Source of the DNA: Shinella zoogloeoides
Lineage (GTDB): Bacteria; Pseudomonadota; Alphaproteobacteria; Rhizobiales; Rhizobiaceae
Assembly: GCF_033705735.1 (NCBI RefSeq)
Contig: NZ_CP131131.1
Location: forward strand, 1,178,001 to 1,242,000
Direction: 5' to 3'
DNA length: 64,000 nt
The notes under the pieces are model-generated. The model worked only from the letters and a program-made list of their open reading frames with translations. It was not told the origin of the DNA and did no database searches. The translations under genes were made by a program, and so were the position numbers. Every line of letters starts with the position of its first letter. Position 1 is the stretch's first letter. This document shows, piece by piece, positions 18,904-27,745 of this stretch.

Positions 18904-19935
18904 ATGATCAAGAACATCATGAAATCCGGCGCCGTCGCCGCGGCGCTTCTCGCCGGCACCATGCTCGCCTCGGGCACGGCCCATGCCGAAAACCAGATCG
19001 CCTTCATCCCCAAGCTGGTGGGCGTCGGCTTCTTCACGTCCGGCGGCGCCGGCGCGACGAAGGCCGGCGAAGAGCTCGGTGCGAAGGTTACCTATGACGG
19101 CCCGACGGAACCCAGCGTCTCCGCCCAGGTGCAGTTCATCAACAACTTCGTCAACCAGGGCTACAACGCGCTCATCGTCTCCTCCGTCTCGCCGGACGGC
19201 CTGTGCCCGGCGCTCAAGCGCGCCATGGAGCGCGGCGTGCTCGTCATGACCTGGGACAGCGACGTCAACCCCGATTGCCGCAGCTACTACATCAACCAGG
19301 GCACGCCCGAGCAGCTCGGCGGCCTGCTGGTCGACATGGCCGCAGAAGGCGTGACGAAGGAAAAGGCCAAGGTCGCCTTCTTCTACTCCAGCCCGACCGT
19401 GACCGACCAGAACGCCTGGGCGGAAGCCGCCAAGGCGAAGATCGCCAAGGAGCATCCTGGCTGGGAGATCGTCACCACCCAGTACGGCTACAACGACGCG
19501 CAGAAGTCGTTGCAGACGGCTGAAAGCATCCTGCAGACCTACCCGGACCTCGATGCGATCATCGCGCCCGACGCCAACGCCCTGCCGGCCGCAGCACAGG
19601 CAGCGGAAAACCTGAAGCGCGCCGAAGGCGTCACCATCGTCGGCTTCTCCACGCCGAACGTCATGCGCCCCTATATCGAGCGCGGCACGATCCAGCGCTT
19701 CGGCCTGTGGGACGTCACGCAGCAGGGCAAGATCTCCGTCTATGTCGCCGATCACGTCCTGAAGAACGGCCCGATGAAGGTCGGCGACAAGCTGGAAATC
19801 CCCGGCGTCGGCACCGTCGAGGTCTCGGCCAACAAGGTACAGGGCTACGACTACGAAGCCGACGGCAACGGCATCATCCTGCTGCCGGAGCGCACCGTCT
19901 TCACCAAGGACAATATCGCCAACTTCGACTTCTGA
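18904..19935 (+). CDS. lsrB: Autoinducer-2 binding protein LsrB
   Basis: Periplasmic receptor for the R-THMF form of AI-2, 343 aa with a signal peptide ending at TAHA-EN. The six ligand-contacting residues described for Salmonella LsrB (K35, D116, D166, Q167, P220, A222) correspond here to K37, D118, D168, Q169, P222 and A224, every one shifted by exactly two. The supporting segments are [34 protein letters not shown] and [11 protein letters not shown] chose ATG 18904 because AGGAGG is 9 bases away; the ATG at 18898 is too close. The residue match separates it from ribose- and rhamnose-binding relatives. Confidence 0.95.
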   Translation: MIKNIMKSGAVAAALLAGTMLASGTAHAENQIAFIPKLVGVGFFTSGGAGATKAGEELGAKVTYDGPTEPSVSAQVQFINNFVNQGYNALIVSSVSPDGLCPALKRAMERGVLVMTWDSDVNPDCRSYYINQGTPEQLGGLLVDMAAEGVTKEKAKVAFFYSSPTVTDQNAWAEAAKAKIAKEHPGWEIVTTQYGYNDAQKSLQTAESILQTYPDLDAIIAPDANALPAAAQAAENLKRAEGVTIVGFSTPNVMRPYIERGTIQRFGLWDVTQQGKISVYVADHVLKNGPMKVGDKLEIPGVGTVEVSANKVQGYDYEADGNGIILLPERTVFTKDNIANFDF

Positions 19936-19946
19936 TAACGCACGAA

Positions 19947-19981
19947 CGGCGGGCGGCTCCGGCTGCCCGCCGCTTTCATTT
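19947..19981 (+). terminator. Hairpin between lsrB and the class II aldolase gene
   Basis: A perfect 8-bp stem, CGGCGGGC (19947-19954) and GCCCGCCG (19965-19972), with a 10-base loop and the tail CTTTCATTT. It lies between two genes on the same strand, so it may be a partial terminator or protect the lsrB message, giving more binding protein than aldolase. Confidence 0.6.
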
Positions 19982-20000
19982 CAAGGACAGGACAATCCGC

Positions 20001-21254
20001 ATGAAAAGCCGCTGGAACGACGAGGATGCAGCCCGTTACGTGGAGGCCGCGCTGGAAGCCGGACAGAGCGAGGCCCTCGGCCTTCGCATCTACACCTCCC
20101 GCATCATCGGCGGTGATCCGGATCTCGTGCTGCACGGCGGCGGCAACACCTCCGTCAAGGTGACCTCGGCCGACGGCGAAGCGCTCATGCACATCAAGGG
20201 CAGCGGCTGGGATCTCGACACGATCGAGGCGCCGGGCCTGCCGGCCGTCCGTCTCGCCCCGCTGTTCGAAGCCCGCAACGGCCCGAAGCTCTCCGACCCA
20301 GACATGGTCGCCCTGCTGCGCGCCAGCCTCATCGAGGCGGACGCGCCGAACCCCTCCGTCGAGGCGCTGCTCCACGCCTTCCTGCCCTTCGCCTTCGTCG
20401 ACCATACGCATGCGACGGCGATCCTCGCCTTAGCCGACCAGCCCGACATGCGCGAGACGGTCAGCCGCGTCTATGGCGAGCGCCTCGCCTATGTGCCCTA
20501 TGTCATGCCCGGCTTCGACCTCTCCATCGTCGCCGACCGCATCTACCGCGACCATCCGGGCTGTGAAGGCCTCTGGCTGGAGAACCACGGCCTCTTCACC
20601 TTCGCCGACGATGCCCGCGCCTCCTACGAGCTGATGATCGAATTCGTCACCATGGCGGAAGAGGAGCTGGCGCGTAAGGGCATCACGCTTTCCGGCCCAC
20701 AGCCGAGCGACGGCGCAGAGGACACGGCGCTGACGGCGCGGCTTGAGGCCGCACTCACCCGCGACGGCTCGCCCTTCGCCAGGGGTGTCTTCCTCGACTA
20801 TCGCTCCACCGCCGCGATCCGCGAACATGCCGGAAAGGAAAACGTCGAGGCGATCGGCCTGCGCGGCACCGTCACGCCGGATCACGTCATCCGCATCAAG
20901 CCCTGGCCGATGGTCATCGAGGCCGGCGCGGACGAGGCCGCGATCGACGCGGCGCTTGCAGCCTATGCCGATCGCTACCGCGCCTATTTCACGCGCAACG
21001 CCACCCGCACCGACGAGCCGAAGCAGATGCTGGACGTCTATCCGCGCCTCGTTCTGGTCCGCGGCAAGGGCATCTACGCCCTCGGCGCCAGTGCGAAGGC
21101 AGCCGGGATCGGCGGCGACCTCTGCGAGCAGGCGACCCGCGCCATCAACGCCGCCGAAGCCTACGGCCGCTTCACGCCCATCGGCGAGGCGGACCTGTTC
21201 GACATGGAATACTGGTCACTGGAACAGGCAAAGCTGAAGGTCGCCGCTCAATAG
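20001..21254 (+). CDS. Class II aldolase/adducin family protein (RhaD-like aldolase domain)
   Basis: 417-aa protein matching the aldolase half of bifunctional rhamnulose-phosphate aldolase/dehydrogenases, without the dehydrogenase half. Visible features are LVLHGGGNTSVK (43-54), the HxH metal pair in FVDHTHATA (H135, H137), the later His in LENHGLF (H196), and a long C-terminal extension with DYRSTAAIREHAGKENVEAIG. Class II aldolases use a divalent metal to split sugar phosphates into dihydroxyacetone phosphate and an aldehyde. AGGACAGGAC precedes ATG 20001. The gene follows lsrB by 65 bases across a hairpin and no lsrF is present, so it may act on phospho-AI-2 products; that role is inference. 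Confidence 0.85.
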   Translation: MKSRWNDEDAARYVEAALEAGQSEALGLRIYTSRIIGGDPDLVLHGGGNTSVKVTSADGEALMHIKGSGWDLDTIEAPGLPAVRLAPLFEARNGPKLSDPDMVALLRASLIEADAPNPSVEALLHAFLPFAFVDHTHATAILALADQPDMRETVSRVYGERLAYVPYVMPGFDLSIVADRIYRDHPGCEGLWLENHGLFTFADDARASYELMIEFVTMAEEELARKGITLSGPQPSDGAEDTALTARLEAALTRDGSPFARGVFLDYRSTAAIREHAGKENVEAIGLRGTVTPDHVIRIKPWPMVIEAGADEAAIDAALAAYADRYRAYFTRNATRTDEPKQMLDVYPRLVLVRGKGIYALGASAKAAGIGGDLCEQATRAINAAEAYGRFTPIGEADLFDMEYWSLEQAKLKVAAQ

Positions 21255-21263
21255 CGTCTTCCG

Positions 21264-23132
21264 TCACGCCTGCCTGGACGGGAAGACGATCGAGCTGCCC
21301 AGCAAGCGGATTTCCGCTTCGAGAAAGGCCGGAACGTCGGGATCGGGCGGTGGTGCGGTGCCGTTGTGGAATGCATTGACGATCCCGGCGAGGCAGGCGT
21401 GCAACTGCGCCGCGCCTTCCTTGCCGAACAGTTCCTCCGCCAGAGCGGCATTTTCCCCTGTCGCCGATGCGGCCTCGATCCGCCAGCCGGCGGCGAGCAA
21501 GCGGTAGGCGAGGCGCTGGGTGGCGACGACGGCGGGCCAGAGCGGTTCTGCCGTGGCCCGGCTTTCCGCACCGCTTCCGGCCGCCGCATCGTAGCTTTGC
21601 AGCAGCAGGATTATGTGATGCTGCAGGTTGCGCCGGGCGCCGCGCACGCCCGCCGTATCGGCATCGCCGGTCGCAAGATGCTGGGCGACCAGATCGATCG
21701 CCCCCCAGGTCCGGAACAGTTCCTGCGAGATCGCCCGGCTCGTTCCCCGTTTCGCCAGAAGCAGGAACGCCGCGACACCGATCGCGCAGCCGAGAAAGGT
21801 ATCTTCCGCGCGGACCCAGACCTGATGGGAAATGTCGGCCACCGGATGACCGCCGGAGGCGATGGTGAGGGCAATCGCCGTGATGAAGACGACCGCGAGC
21901 CCGTAATTGCGCAGCACCAGCAATTCGATGATGAACTGGAGGAGGGCAATCGTGGCCGCGAACCACAGCCCTTCGGGGTGAAGATACAGGACAACACCGG
22001 CGAGGACCGTGCCGATCAGGGTGCCGCCGACCCGCTGGATTCCCCGTTGCAGCATCGTCGCCCGGTCGAGGCCCTGGTAGAGCATCAGCACGGCGGCGGC
22101 GGTGATCCAGTAGGCATGCTCGATATTCGTCAACCAGCCGAAGAGCCCGCTCACCGCCGAGGCCACCGCCACCCGCAGGCCGATCTCGAATGCCTGCGCG
22201 CCCGGGCGCGCCCCCTCCTTCAGGAGCTGCCAGCCGCTGACGCGGCCGAGCGGGATATGGCCGGGATTGGTGACGTCGACCGGCATCGCCCCCTGCCGGG
22301 CGATTGCCCGCACGCGCTCGATATTGGCCTGCGGGATCGGTTCGCCCGCTCCCACCGCATTGATCGCCTCGGCGAAGATCATGTGCAGTTCCCGGCCCTC
22401 GGCGCGCAGCCGCGACAGGGTTCCGTTCGGGCGAGGCTGCACGGGCTGCTGGCTGACCAGCACCGTCCATGCAAGATGCAGCGCGATGGCCGCCTGATGC
22501 CGCGCCGCATCGCCGCCCGGCGTCGTCGCCGCGGCGAGAAAATCGCCAACGGCACGGGCCGCCGCCTTGAGGGCCAGAACCTCGGGCCCACGCGGCGCAA
22601 GGATCGCCCCAGTCATATGCAGCACCCAGGCGAAGGCCCCGCCGGCAAGGACGAGCGTGCCCACATGCCACCAGGACAGGTGCTCCGCCCCCATCGCCGT
22701 ACCGGCCGCGACCGCAAGCGTGAAGAGATAGGCCCCCGGCGGGGAGACCTTCAGCGCGCTGCACAGGAAGGCAGCAGCGGTCGCGAGCAACGTCACCACC
22801 GGAACGGTCAGCCACTCCGTGCCGCCCGCCACCACGCCGATCATCACGGCAAGCGCGAACGACACCGCGATCGCGCCAAGATGAAAGGCGCGGTTCAGGA
22901 ACGGTCGGTCATTGCCGTAGACGGCGGTGAAGCCGCCGATCGTCGCCATCAGTCCCGCCGGCAGGTCCCCCACCGCCCAGCCGATCGCCGCAGGCACGCC
23001 CATGGCAAGGGCTGCGCGCAGCGCGAACGGCCAGCGCCGGGCACCCGGCTTGTTCAGGGCGAACAGCGAGCGTAGCTGGAGCGCGCGCGCCGCTGGCGAT
23101 GGAAGATCGGGTTTTGCAATCGGATCGGGCAT
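21264..23132 (-). CDS. FUSC-family inner-membrane protein (AaeB-like)
   Basis: 622-aa protein with the FUSC architecture: an N-terminal block of about six hydrophobic segments (residues 38-180), a long soluble stretch, a second membrane block (about 320-460, starting FEIGLRVAVASAVSGLFGWL) and a cytoplasmic C-terminal helical domain. AaeB relatives export aromatic carboxylic acids with a small membrane fusion protein, but no such partner is adjacent. The gene is convergent with the aldolase gene, with 9 bases between stops. Substrate and partner are unknown. Confidence 0.85.
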   Translation of the reverse strand: MPDPIAKPDLPSPAARALQLRSLFALNKPGARRWPFALRAALAMGVPAAIGWAVGDLPAGLMATIGGFTAVYGNDRPFLNRAFHLGAIAVSFALAVMIGVVAGGTEWLTVPVVTLLATAAAFLCSALKVSPPGAYLFTLAVAAGTAMGAEHLSWWHVGTLVLAGGAFAWVLHMTGAILAPRGPEVLALKAAARAVGDFLAAATTPGGDAARHQAAIALHLAWTVLVSQQPVQPRPNGTLSRLRAEGRELHMIFAEAINAVGAGEPIPQANIERVRAIARQGAMPVDVTNPGHIPLGRVSGWQLLKEGARPGAQAFEIGLRVAVASAVSGLFGWLTNIEHAYWITAAAVLMLYQGLDRATMLQRGIQRVGGTLIGTVLAGVVLYLHPEGLWFAATIALLQFIIELLVLRNYGLAVVFITAIALTIASGGHPVADISHQVWVRAEDTFLGCAIGVAAFLLLAKRGTSRAISQELFRTWGAIDLVAQHLATGDADTAGVRGARRNLQHHIILLLQSYDAAAGSGAESRATAEPLWPAVVATQRLAYRLLAAGWRIEAASATGENAALAEELFGKEGAAQLHACLAGIVNAFHNGTAPPPDPDVPAFLEAEIRLLGSSIVFPSRQA

Positions 23133-23197
23133 GAGGATTCCGGCGGGTTCGGCAGGCCGAAACTAGTTCGCCTCTTGCGGATTAACAATCGCATGGT

Positions 23198-24079
23198 TCA
23201 GGTTTTCCGGAGGTGACGCGGCGCGGCGACCTGCGGCCTGTTGGCGGTGATCCATTCGATGACGGCACGCGTCAGGAGCATGGTTTCTTCCGGCAGGCCG
23301 GGCCGCACATGGGCCACGAATTCGACATCGGGCAAAGGCGGCAATTGCGCATTGCCCGGCGACGATTGCAGGTTGGCCGGGATCGAACTGGCATTCAGCG
23401 GGGTGACCGCAAGCCCTGCAGCGGCCATAGCCGTCAGGCTACCGAGGCTGGGGCTGACGCTGGTGATCCTCCACGTGCAGTTCTGCGCTGCGAGCGCGGC
23501 AAGGGCGGCGTCCCTGTAGGGGCACGGTTCGGGAAACACGGCAATGGGAATGGGCGTCTCGGCATCGAGCGGGGTCCTTCCGAGCACCCATCGGAGCGGC
23601 TCGTTCCACAGATGCATACCGGGCTGCTCGCCCCGGCAGCGGCAGCCGACGATCAGGTCGAGTTCGCCCTTGTCCATGCTGTCGAGCAGCACCGCCGTGT
23701 TGGAAATATGGACTTCCAGCGTCCTTGCCGTGCGGGAATCCTGGAATTTCCGCAGCACCGCGGGCAGCCATGTGCTCGTCAGATCATCGGATGCGCCGAT
23801 GCGCAGGTGAAGCGCGTTGCTGCTTCCCCGCATCAGGGTCCGGGCTTCCTCGCTCAGGCGCAGGATCGCCCGCGCATGGCCGAGCAGCGCCTGTCCCTGC
23901 GGCGTCAGGGCGACCGTGCGGGTGCTACGCTCGAAAAGGGCGGTGCCCGCCTGTTCCTCCAGCCGCCGGATATGGGCGCTGACGGCGGATTGCGTCAGGT
24001 TCAACTGCTGCCCCGCCTTCGTGAAGCTCGACAGGCAGGCGACCGTTTCGAATGTCCGCAGCAGCACGATGTCGAACAT
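23198..24079 (-). CDS. LysR-family transcriptional regulator
   Basis: 293-aa LysR protein. The N-terminal winged helix contains LLRTFETVACLSSFTKAGQQLNLTQSAVSAHIRRLEEQ (about residues 5-42), followed by a linker helix and a periplasmic-binding-like effector domain (LRIGASDDLTSTWLPAVLRKF). AGGTGG precedes the start at 24079. It is divergent from the LysE-type exporter gene 104 bases away, the classical arrangement in which a LysR regulator controls an amino-acid exporter, so it probably senses the exported compound. Confidence 0.92.
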   Translation of the reverse strand: MFDIVLLRTFETVACLSSFTKAGQQLNLTQSAVSAHIRRLEEQAGTALFERSTRTVALTPQGQALLGHARAILRLSEEARTLMRGSSNALHLRIGASDDLTSTWLPAVLRKFQDSRTARTLEVHISNTAVLLDSMDKGELDLIVGCRCRGEQPGMHLWNEPLRWVLGRTPLDAETPIPIAVFPEPCPYRDAALAALAAQNCTWRITSVSPSLGSLTAMAAAGLAVTPLNASSIPANLQSSPGNAQLPPLPDVEFVAHVRPGLPEETMLLTRAVIEWITANRPQVAAPRHLRKT

Positions 24080-24183
24080 CGATCCACCTCGCTCCGTTAT
24101 CAATGACATGATGATAAATCGTTTCTCATGATCAATAAAGGCTGATTGACTTGCCCCGCCGGCAAAACGGGAGGTCAACCGCC

Positions 24184-24801
24184 GTGTCACTGGAAAGCTG
24201 GATACCCTTCGCCTTCGCTACCATGGCCTTCGCCTGCATGCCCGGGCCGGCCATTCTCTACATGTCGGCGCAGACCCTTGCCCACGGCCGCCGGGCCGGG
24301 CTGATGGCCGCCCTCGGCATCCATCTCGGCTGCTATGTCCACATAGCCGGGGCCTCCGTCGGCCTTGCCGCCCTCCTCCATCATGCGCCCGCGCTCTATA
24401 CAGCCGTCAGGACGGCCGGCGCCCTCTATATGCTCTGGCTGGGCGGCCGGATGATCGTTCCGCCCGGAGCGCGGGCGGAAACCGAAACGCGTCCGAGGCA
24501 AAGGAAGGTCCTGCACGACAGTATCGTGGTCGAGGTCCTCAATCCGAAGACCGCGCTCTTCTTCCTGACCTTCCTGCCGCAGTTCGTCGATCCCGCTGCG
24601 GCGACGCCGGACTGGCTCCAGTTCCTGCTGCTGGGGGTCATCGTCAACGGCGCTTTCTCGCTGGGCGACCTCGCCTCGGTGGGTATCGCGTCCCTCGCCG
24701 CACCGCTCGTTTCCACGCCCGGCTCCGGCCTTTGGGTCTCGCGGATCAGTGGCTGCATCCTCGTCGGGCTCAGCCTTGCCATCATGTTGCGTATCCTGTG
24801 A
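24184..24801 (+). CDS. LysE/RhtB-family exporter
   Basis: 205-aa inner-membrane protein with about six hydrophobic segments and the LysE/RhtB signature early on (FACMPGPAILYMSAQTLAHGRRAGLMAALGIHLG). The later segment VVEVLNPKTALFFLTFLPQFV is the second family hallmark. I chose the GTG at 24184 because GGGAGGTC lies 8 bases before it and the protein then begins immediately at TM1. The family exports amino acids or homoserine lactone-type compounds. The divergent LysR gene is the likely regulator. Confidence 0.92.
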   Translation: MSLESWIPFAFATMAFACMPGPAILYMSAQTLAHGRRAGLMAALGIHLGCYVHIAGASVGLAALLHHAPALYTAVRTAGALYMLWLGGRMIVPPGARAETETRPRQRKVLHDSIVVEVLNPKTALFFLTFLPQFVDPAAATPDWLQFLLLGVIVNGAFSLGDLASVGIASLAAPLVSTPGSGLWVSRISGCILVGLSLAIMLRIL

Positions 24802-24834
24802 GGCAAGCCCGGCCATGAACATGGGAGGAAACGG

Positions 24835-25329
24835 ATGAACATCTCGACACACGCCTTCGCCGCGGCCCTCGCCGTCCTGCCGACGAGCATGTCCGCCATG
24901 GCGGCGGATCACCAATGGAAGACCTATACCAATGTCCGCTTCGGCTACAGCATCTGCTATCCGGCCGATCTCCTTGCTGCCCAGCCGGAGGCCGATAACG
25001 GCGATGGCCGCGTGTTCTCCGCGAAATCGGGCGCCGAATTGCGGGTCTGGGGTGGCTACAACGTGATGGAGCAGACCGCCGACGCCATCGTCTCGGACCT
25101 CGACAGCCCGGATGCCGTCGTCAGCTATCACCGAGCAAAAGAAAACTGGGCCGTCATCTCCGGCCGCGAGAACGGCAGGGTCTTCTATGCCAAGGCCCTG
25201 CTGAGACCGAATGGGCAAAATGACATCGACAGCCTTCACGTCTTCCGCCTGACATATCCGTTGGACGAGGCGAAGACCTACGAGGCCGTGGTCGCCAGAC
25301 TGGCCACATGCTTCCGGCCCGCCCGGTAA
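24835..25329 (+). CDS. Secreted hypothetical protein
   Basis: 164-aa protein with a signal peptide (cleavage near AMA-ADHQW). The mature part begins WKTYTNVRFGYSICYPADLL, a pattern seen in small periplasmic proteins of proteobacteria, and has two Cys residues (about 45 and 159) that could form a disulfide. GGGAGGAAACGG lies just upstream. It is the first of three small same-strand genes at 24.8-26.0 kb. I recognise no catalytic motif and assign no function. Confidence 0.75.
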   Translation: MNISTHAFAAALAVLPTSMSAMAADHQWKTYTNVRFGYSICYPADLLAAQPEADNGDGRVFSAKSGAELRVWGGYNVMEQTADAIVSDLDSPDAVVSYHRAKENWAVISGRENGRVFYAKALLRPNGQNDIDSLHVFRLTYPLDEAKTYEAVVARLATCFRPAR

Positions 25330-25361
25330 CGGTCCCCACTTACGACGCCAAGGAGGAAGAC

Positions 25362-25700
25362 ATGAACCGGCTGCTGCTTGCAATGCCCCTCTTCGTTGCC
25401 GGACTGTACACCGCAGTTCCAGCCACCGCCGCGGAAAAGCTGTTTCCGCGGGCCACCGAAAGCGACGACCAGCTCAAGAAATTCTACGACGATGCGGGAG
25501 ACATCTGCCTGCACAATCCCAGCGGAGACGTCCGCGTCGCCGTCGCCTGCAAGGCGATGACGATCTACGGCGTCGCGCTCAACGAGAGGAACTGGTGCTA
25601 CGGGCGCCGCAGCGAGGCGAATGCCGAGATGCGCTGGCATCGGTGCGGGGCAGATTCCGAGCGATTCACCCTCGATACGCTCAACGATTTTGGGAGGTAG
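25362..25700 (+). CDS. Small secreted hypothetical protein
   Basis: 112-aa protein starting at ATG 25362, where AGGAGG sits 5-6 bases upstream. It has a signal peptide (MNRLLLAMPLFVAGLYTAVPATAA), then a mature part with four Cys residues in ICLHNPSGDVRVAVACKAM and NWCYGRRSEANAEMRWHRC, suggesting two disulfides in the periplasm. It lies 32 bases after the previous secreted protein and 5 bases before the next gene. I know no function for it. Confidence 0.75.
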   Translation: MNRLLLAMPLFVAGLYTAVPATAAEKLFPRATESDDQLKKFYDDAGDICLHNPSGDVRVAVACKAMTIYGVALNERNWCYGRRSEANAEMRWHRCGADSERFTLDTLNDFGR

Positions 25701-25705
25701 ACACG

Positions 25706-25966
25706 ATGCTGAAACCGATCGCTATCTTCGTCGCCAGCCTTATCCTCCTCGTGCCGGTCTGCCTCTTTGCCGGATACGGGATCGGCGAGGTGATCGCCGC
25801 CTTCGTCTATCCACCCGCCCCGCCCGCAACGGATGTCTACCGGGAGGATCGTGAACTCTTTGCCGGCATTTACGGCATCATGTTCATCGGCGGAGGCCTG
25901 TATGTCCTTTGCGCTGCCTTCGCCGTGTTTCGGCTGGTCAGGGCGATCCGCAGGAGCCGGGCGTAA
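25706..25966 (+). CDS. Small two-TM membrane protein
   Basis: 86-aa protein with two hydrophobic helices (about residues 4-32 and 55-80) and a basic C-terminus (RAIRRSRA). The TGGGAGGTAG upstream overlaps the end of the preceding gene, so it is expressed with the two secreted proteins before it. The three genes may encode an envelope-associated set. No family is recognised. Confidence 0.7.
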   Translation: MLKPIAIFVASLILLVPVCLFAGYGIGEVIAAFVYPPAPPATDVYREDRELFAGIYGIMFIGGGLYVLCAAFAVFRLVRAIRRSRA

Positions 25967-26000
25967 TCCCGGACGAAGGGCCCGTTTCCGCGCGCACCGC

Positions 26001-26777
26001 TCAGGGATGGTGCAGCACCGTCATCCCGCCATCGACCGTCAGGCAGGTGGCATTCATGAACGGGCATTCGTCCGAGATCATGAAGAGCGCCGCCTTGGCG
26101 ATTTCCTCCGGCGTCGCGATGCGCCCGCCGGGATGGAGCTTCAGTGTCTCCGCCTCGGCGGCCAGGGGATCGGGGAAGCTGTTCCAGTAGTCCACGACCT
26201 TTTGCGTGCGCACATAGCCCGGCGCCAGCGCGTTCACCCGCACGCCCTGCCCGGCATATTCGAGGCCGAGGGCCTTGGTCATGCCGAGCAGGGCATGCTT
26301 GGCAACCGGATAGGGAAAGCTGTGGGGAACGATGGTGAAGGCATGGGTGGAGGCGATGTTGAGGATGACGCCGCCGCCTTCCTCGAGCAGGCCCGGCAGC
26401 ACCGCGCGGCTGCAATTCCAGGCGCCCTTGAGATTGATATCGAGGCAGCGCTGCCAGTCGGCATCGGAAAGCTTCAGCGGCTCGGAGAAGACATTGACGC
26501 CGGCATTGTTGACGAGCGCGTTCGGCCGGCCGATCTCCAGCGCCGCGGCCGCCACGGCACTCTCGATGGCCGCCGCATCGGTGATATCGACGGCCGCATG
26601 GCCGATCCGCCCGCCGGCCGCGCGCAGGCGCTCCGCCTCAGAGGAAAGCAGGCCGCCGTAGCGATCGATCAGGAAGAGGCTCGCCCCTTCCGCAAGAAAG
26701 GCCTCGGCCATGGCAAGGCCGATGCCCTGCGCCGCGCCGGTGATGACGATCCGCTTGCCTTCGAGGCGTCCTGCCAT
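26001..26777 (-). CDS. SDR-family sugar/alcohol dehydrogenase
   Basis: 258-aa classical short-chain dehydrogenase. It has the nucleotide-binding TGAAQGIG (about 13-20), NNAGVN, the catalytic Ser in NIASTHA, the YxxxK pair in YPVAK, and the C-terminal TVDGGM. An acidic residue after strand 2 (LIDRYGG) suggests NAD. Its start is preceded by GAGGAGA and lies 11 bases after the stop of the GntR gene, so the two form a leftward operon divergent from an arabinose-type ABC transporter. Oxidation of the imported pentose to a lactone is a reasonable guess, not demonstrated. Confidence 0.9.
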   Translation of the reverse strand: MAGRLEGKRIVITGAAQGIGLAMAEAFLAEGASLFLIDRYGGLLSSEAERLRAAGGRIGHAAVDITDAAAIESAVAAAALEIGRPNALVNNAGVNVFSEPLKLSDADWQRCLDINLKGAWNCSRAVLPGLLEEGGGVILNIASTHAFTIVPHSFPYPVAKHALLGMTKALGLEYAGQGVRVNALAPGYVRTQKVVDYWNSFPDPLAAEAETLKLHPGGRIATPEEIAKAALFMISDECPFMNATCLTVDGGMTVLHHP

Positions 26778-26788
26778 GTCGGTTCTCC

Positions 26789-27559
26789 TCAGCGGCCGTT
26801 CGACGACGGATGATTGCGGACGGCGATCGCGATGTCGCGCGCGGCGATGTCGAGCATGCGGCGCGAGCATTCGCGGGCGGCTTGCCTGTCGCGAAGGCGC
26901 AGCGCCTCGACGAGCTGCCTGTGGATCTCCACTGCCTCGCCGCGCGCATCCGCCGCCTCGTTGGAGGTGTGCAGAGAAAATTCCAGCGCCGCCCGGATGA
27001 TGCTGGCGAGCTGCATGAAGACCTGGTTGTGGCTCGCCTTCAGGAGCCCCGCATGAAAGGCGACGTCGGCCTTGGTGAAGGCTTCGAGGTCTCCCTCCGC
27101 ATCGCGCATCTCCTCCCAGGCGCGCTCGATCTCGGCGACCTCCTGCAGCGTCGCCCGCTCGGCGGCGAATTCTGCGGCGAAGGGCTCGATGGCGCGGCGA
27201 GCGTCCAGCACGCAGTTGAGGAGATCGAGTTCGAAGATGCGCGGACCGATCCATTCCAGCACCTGCTGGTCGAGGATGTTCCACTCCTCCTTCGGGCAGA
27301 CGACCGTGCCGACGCGCGAGCGCCCGCGCACAAGCCCCTTGGATTCCAGGATCTTCAGCGATTCCCGGATGACCGTGCGGCTGACGCCGTAGCGCAGGCA
27401 CAGCTCGTTCTCCGTCGGCAGGAAGGCGCCGACCGGGAAGACATCGGCGCAGATATCGGTCGCGATCGTCCGCGTCACGTTCTTTTGCACCCGGGGCCGG
27501 CGCACGCTCCCCTCGCCTTCGGACATATCCGGGCGCTCACTCTGTTGCTGCACGACCAT
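26789..27559 (-). CDS. GntR-family regulator (FadR/FCD subfamily)
   Basis: 256-aa regulator with an N-terminal winged helix (VFPVGAFLPTENELCLRYGVSRTVIRESLKILESKGLVRGRSRVGT) and a helical FCD effector domain with the metal/ligand pattern D.AFHAGLLKASHN and EIHRQLVEAL. I took the ATG at 27559, since a GGGG stretch lies at suitable distance; a GTG at 27571 or the ATG 11 codons later are alternatives. It is first in an operon with the SDR gene and divergent from the AraF-like gene, so it probably controls pentose uptake. A 9-bp inverted repeat lies in the shared region. Confidence 0.9.
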   Translation of the reverse strand: MVVQQQSERPDMSEGEGSVRRPRVQKNVTRTIATDICADVFPVGAFLPTENELCLRYGVSRTVIRESLKILESKGLVRGRSRVGTVVCPKEEWNILDQQVLEWIGPRIFELDLLNCVLDARRAIEPFAAEFAAERATLQEVAEIERAWEEMRDAEGDLEAFTKADVAFHAGLLKASHNQVFMQLASIIRAALEFSLHTSNEAADARGEAVEIHRQLVEALRLRDRQAARECSRRMLDIAARDIAIAVRNHPSSNGR

Positions 27560-27641
27560 TCTCCACCCCACTCAGCCTGCGATGCATAACCGGTTTCAGC
27601 CGCGCTGGCGACGGCCGGTTTCGCGTCGATCCGACATCACT

Positions 27642-27707
27642 ATCATACATCGATATTCAATTCATCATACAAAGACAATTGACGGATATGATGAAAATCC
27701 CTACACC
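27642..27707 (+). promoter_or_regulatory. araF promoter and candidate GntR operator
   Basis: TTCATCATA (27661-27669) and its exact reverse complement TATGATGAA (27687-27695) flank a -35-like TTGACG (27679-27684). A weak -10-like TACACC follows at 27702 after 17 bases. A further ATCATAC half-site starts at 27642. Repression by the divergent GntR protein through these sites is inferred. Confidence 0.5.
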
Positions 27708-27745
27708 AAGAGCACTGCAGACGCAGTTGTTTTGGGAGAGAGACA

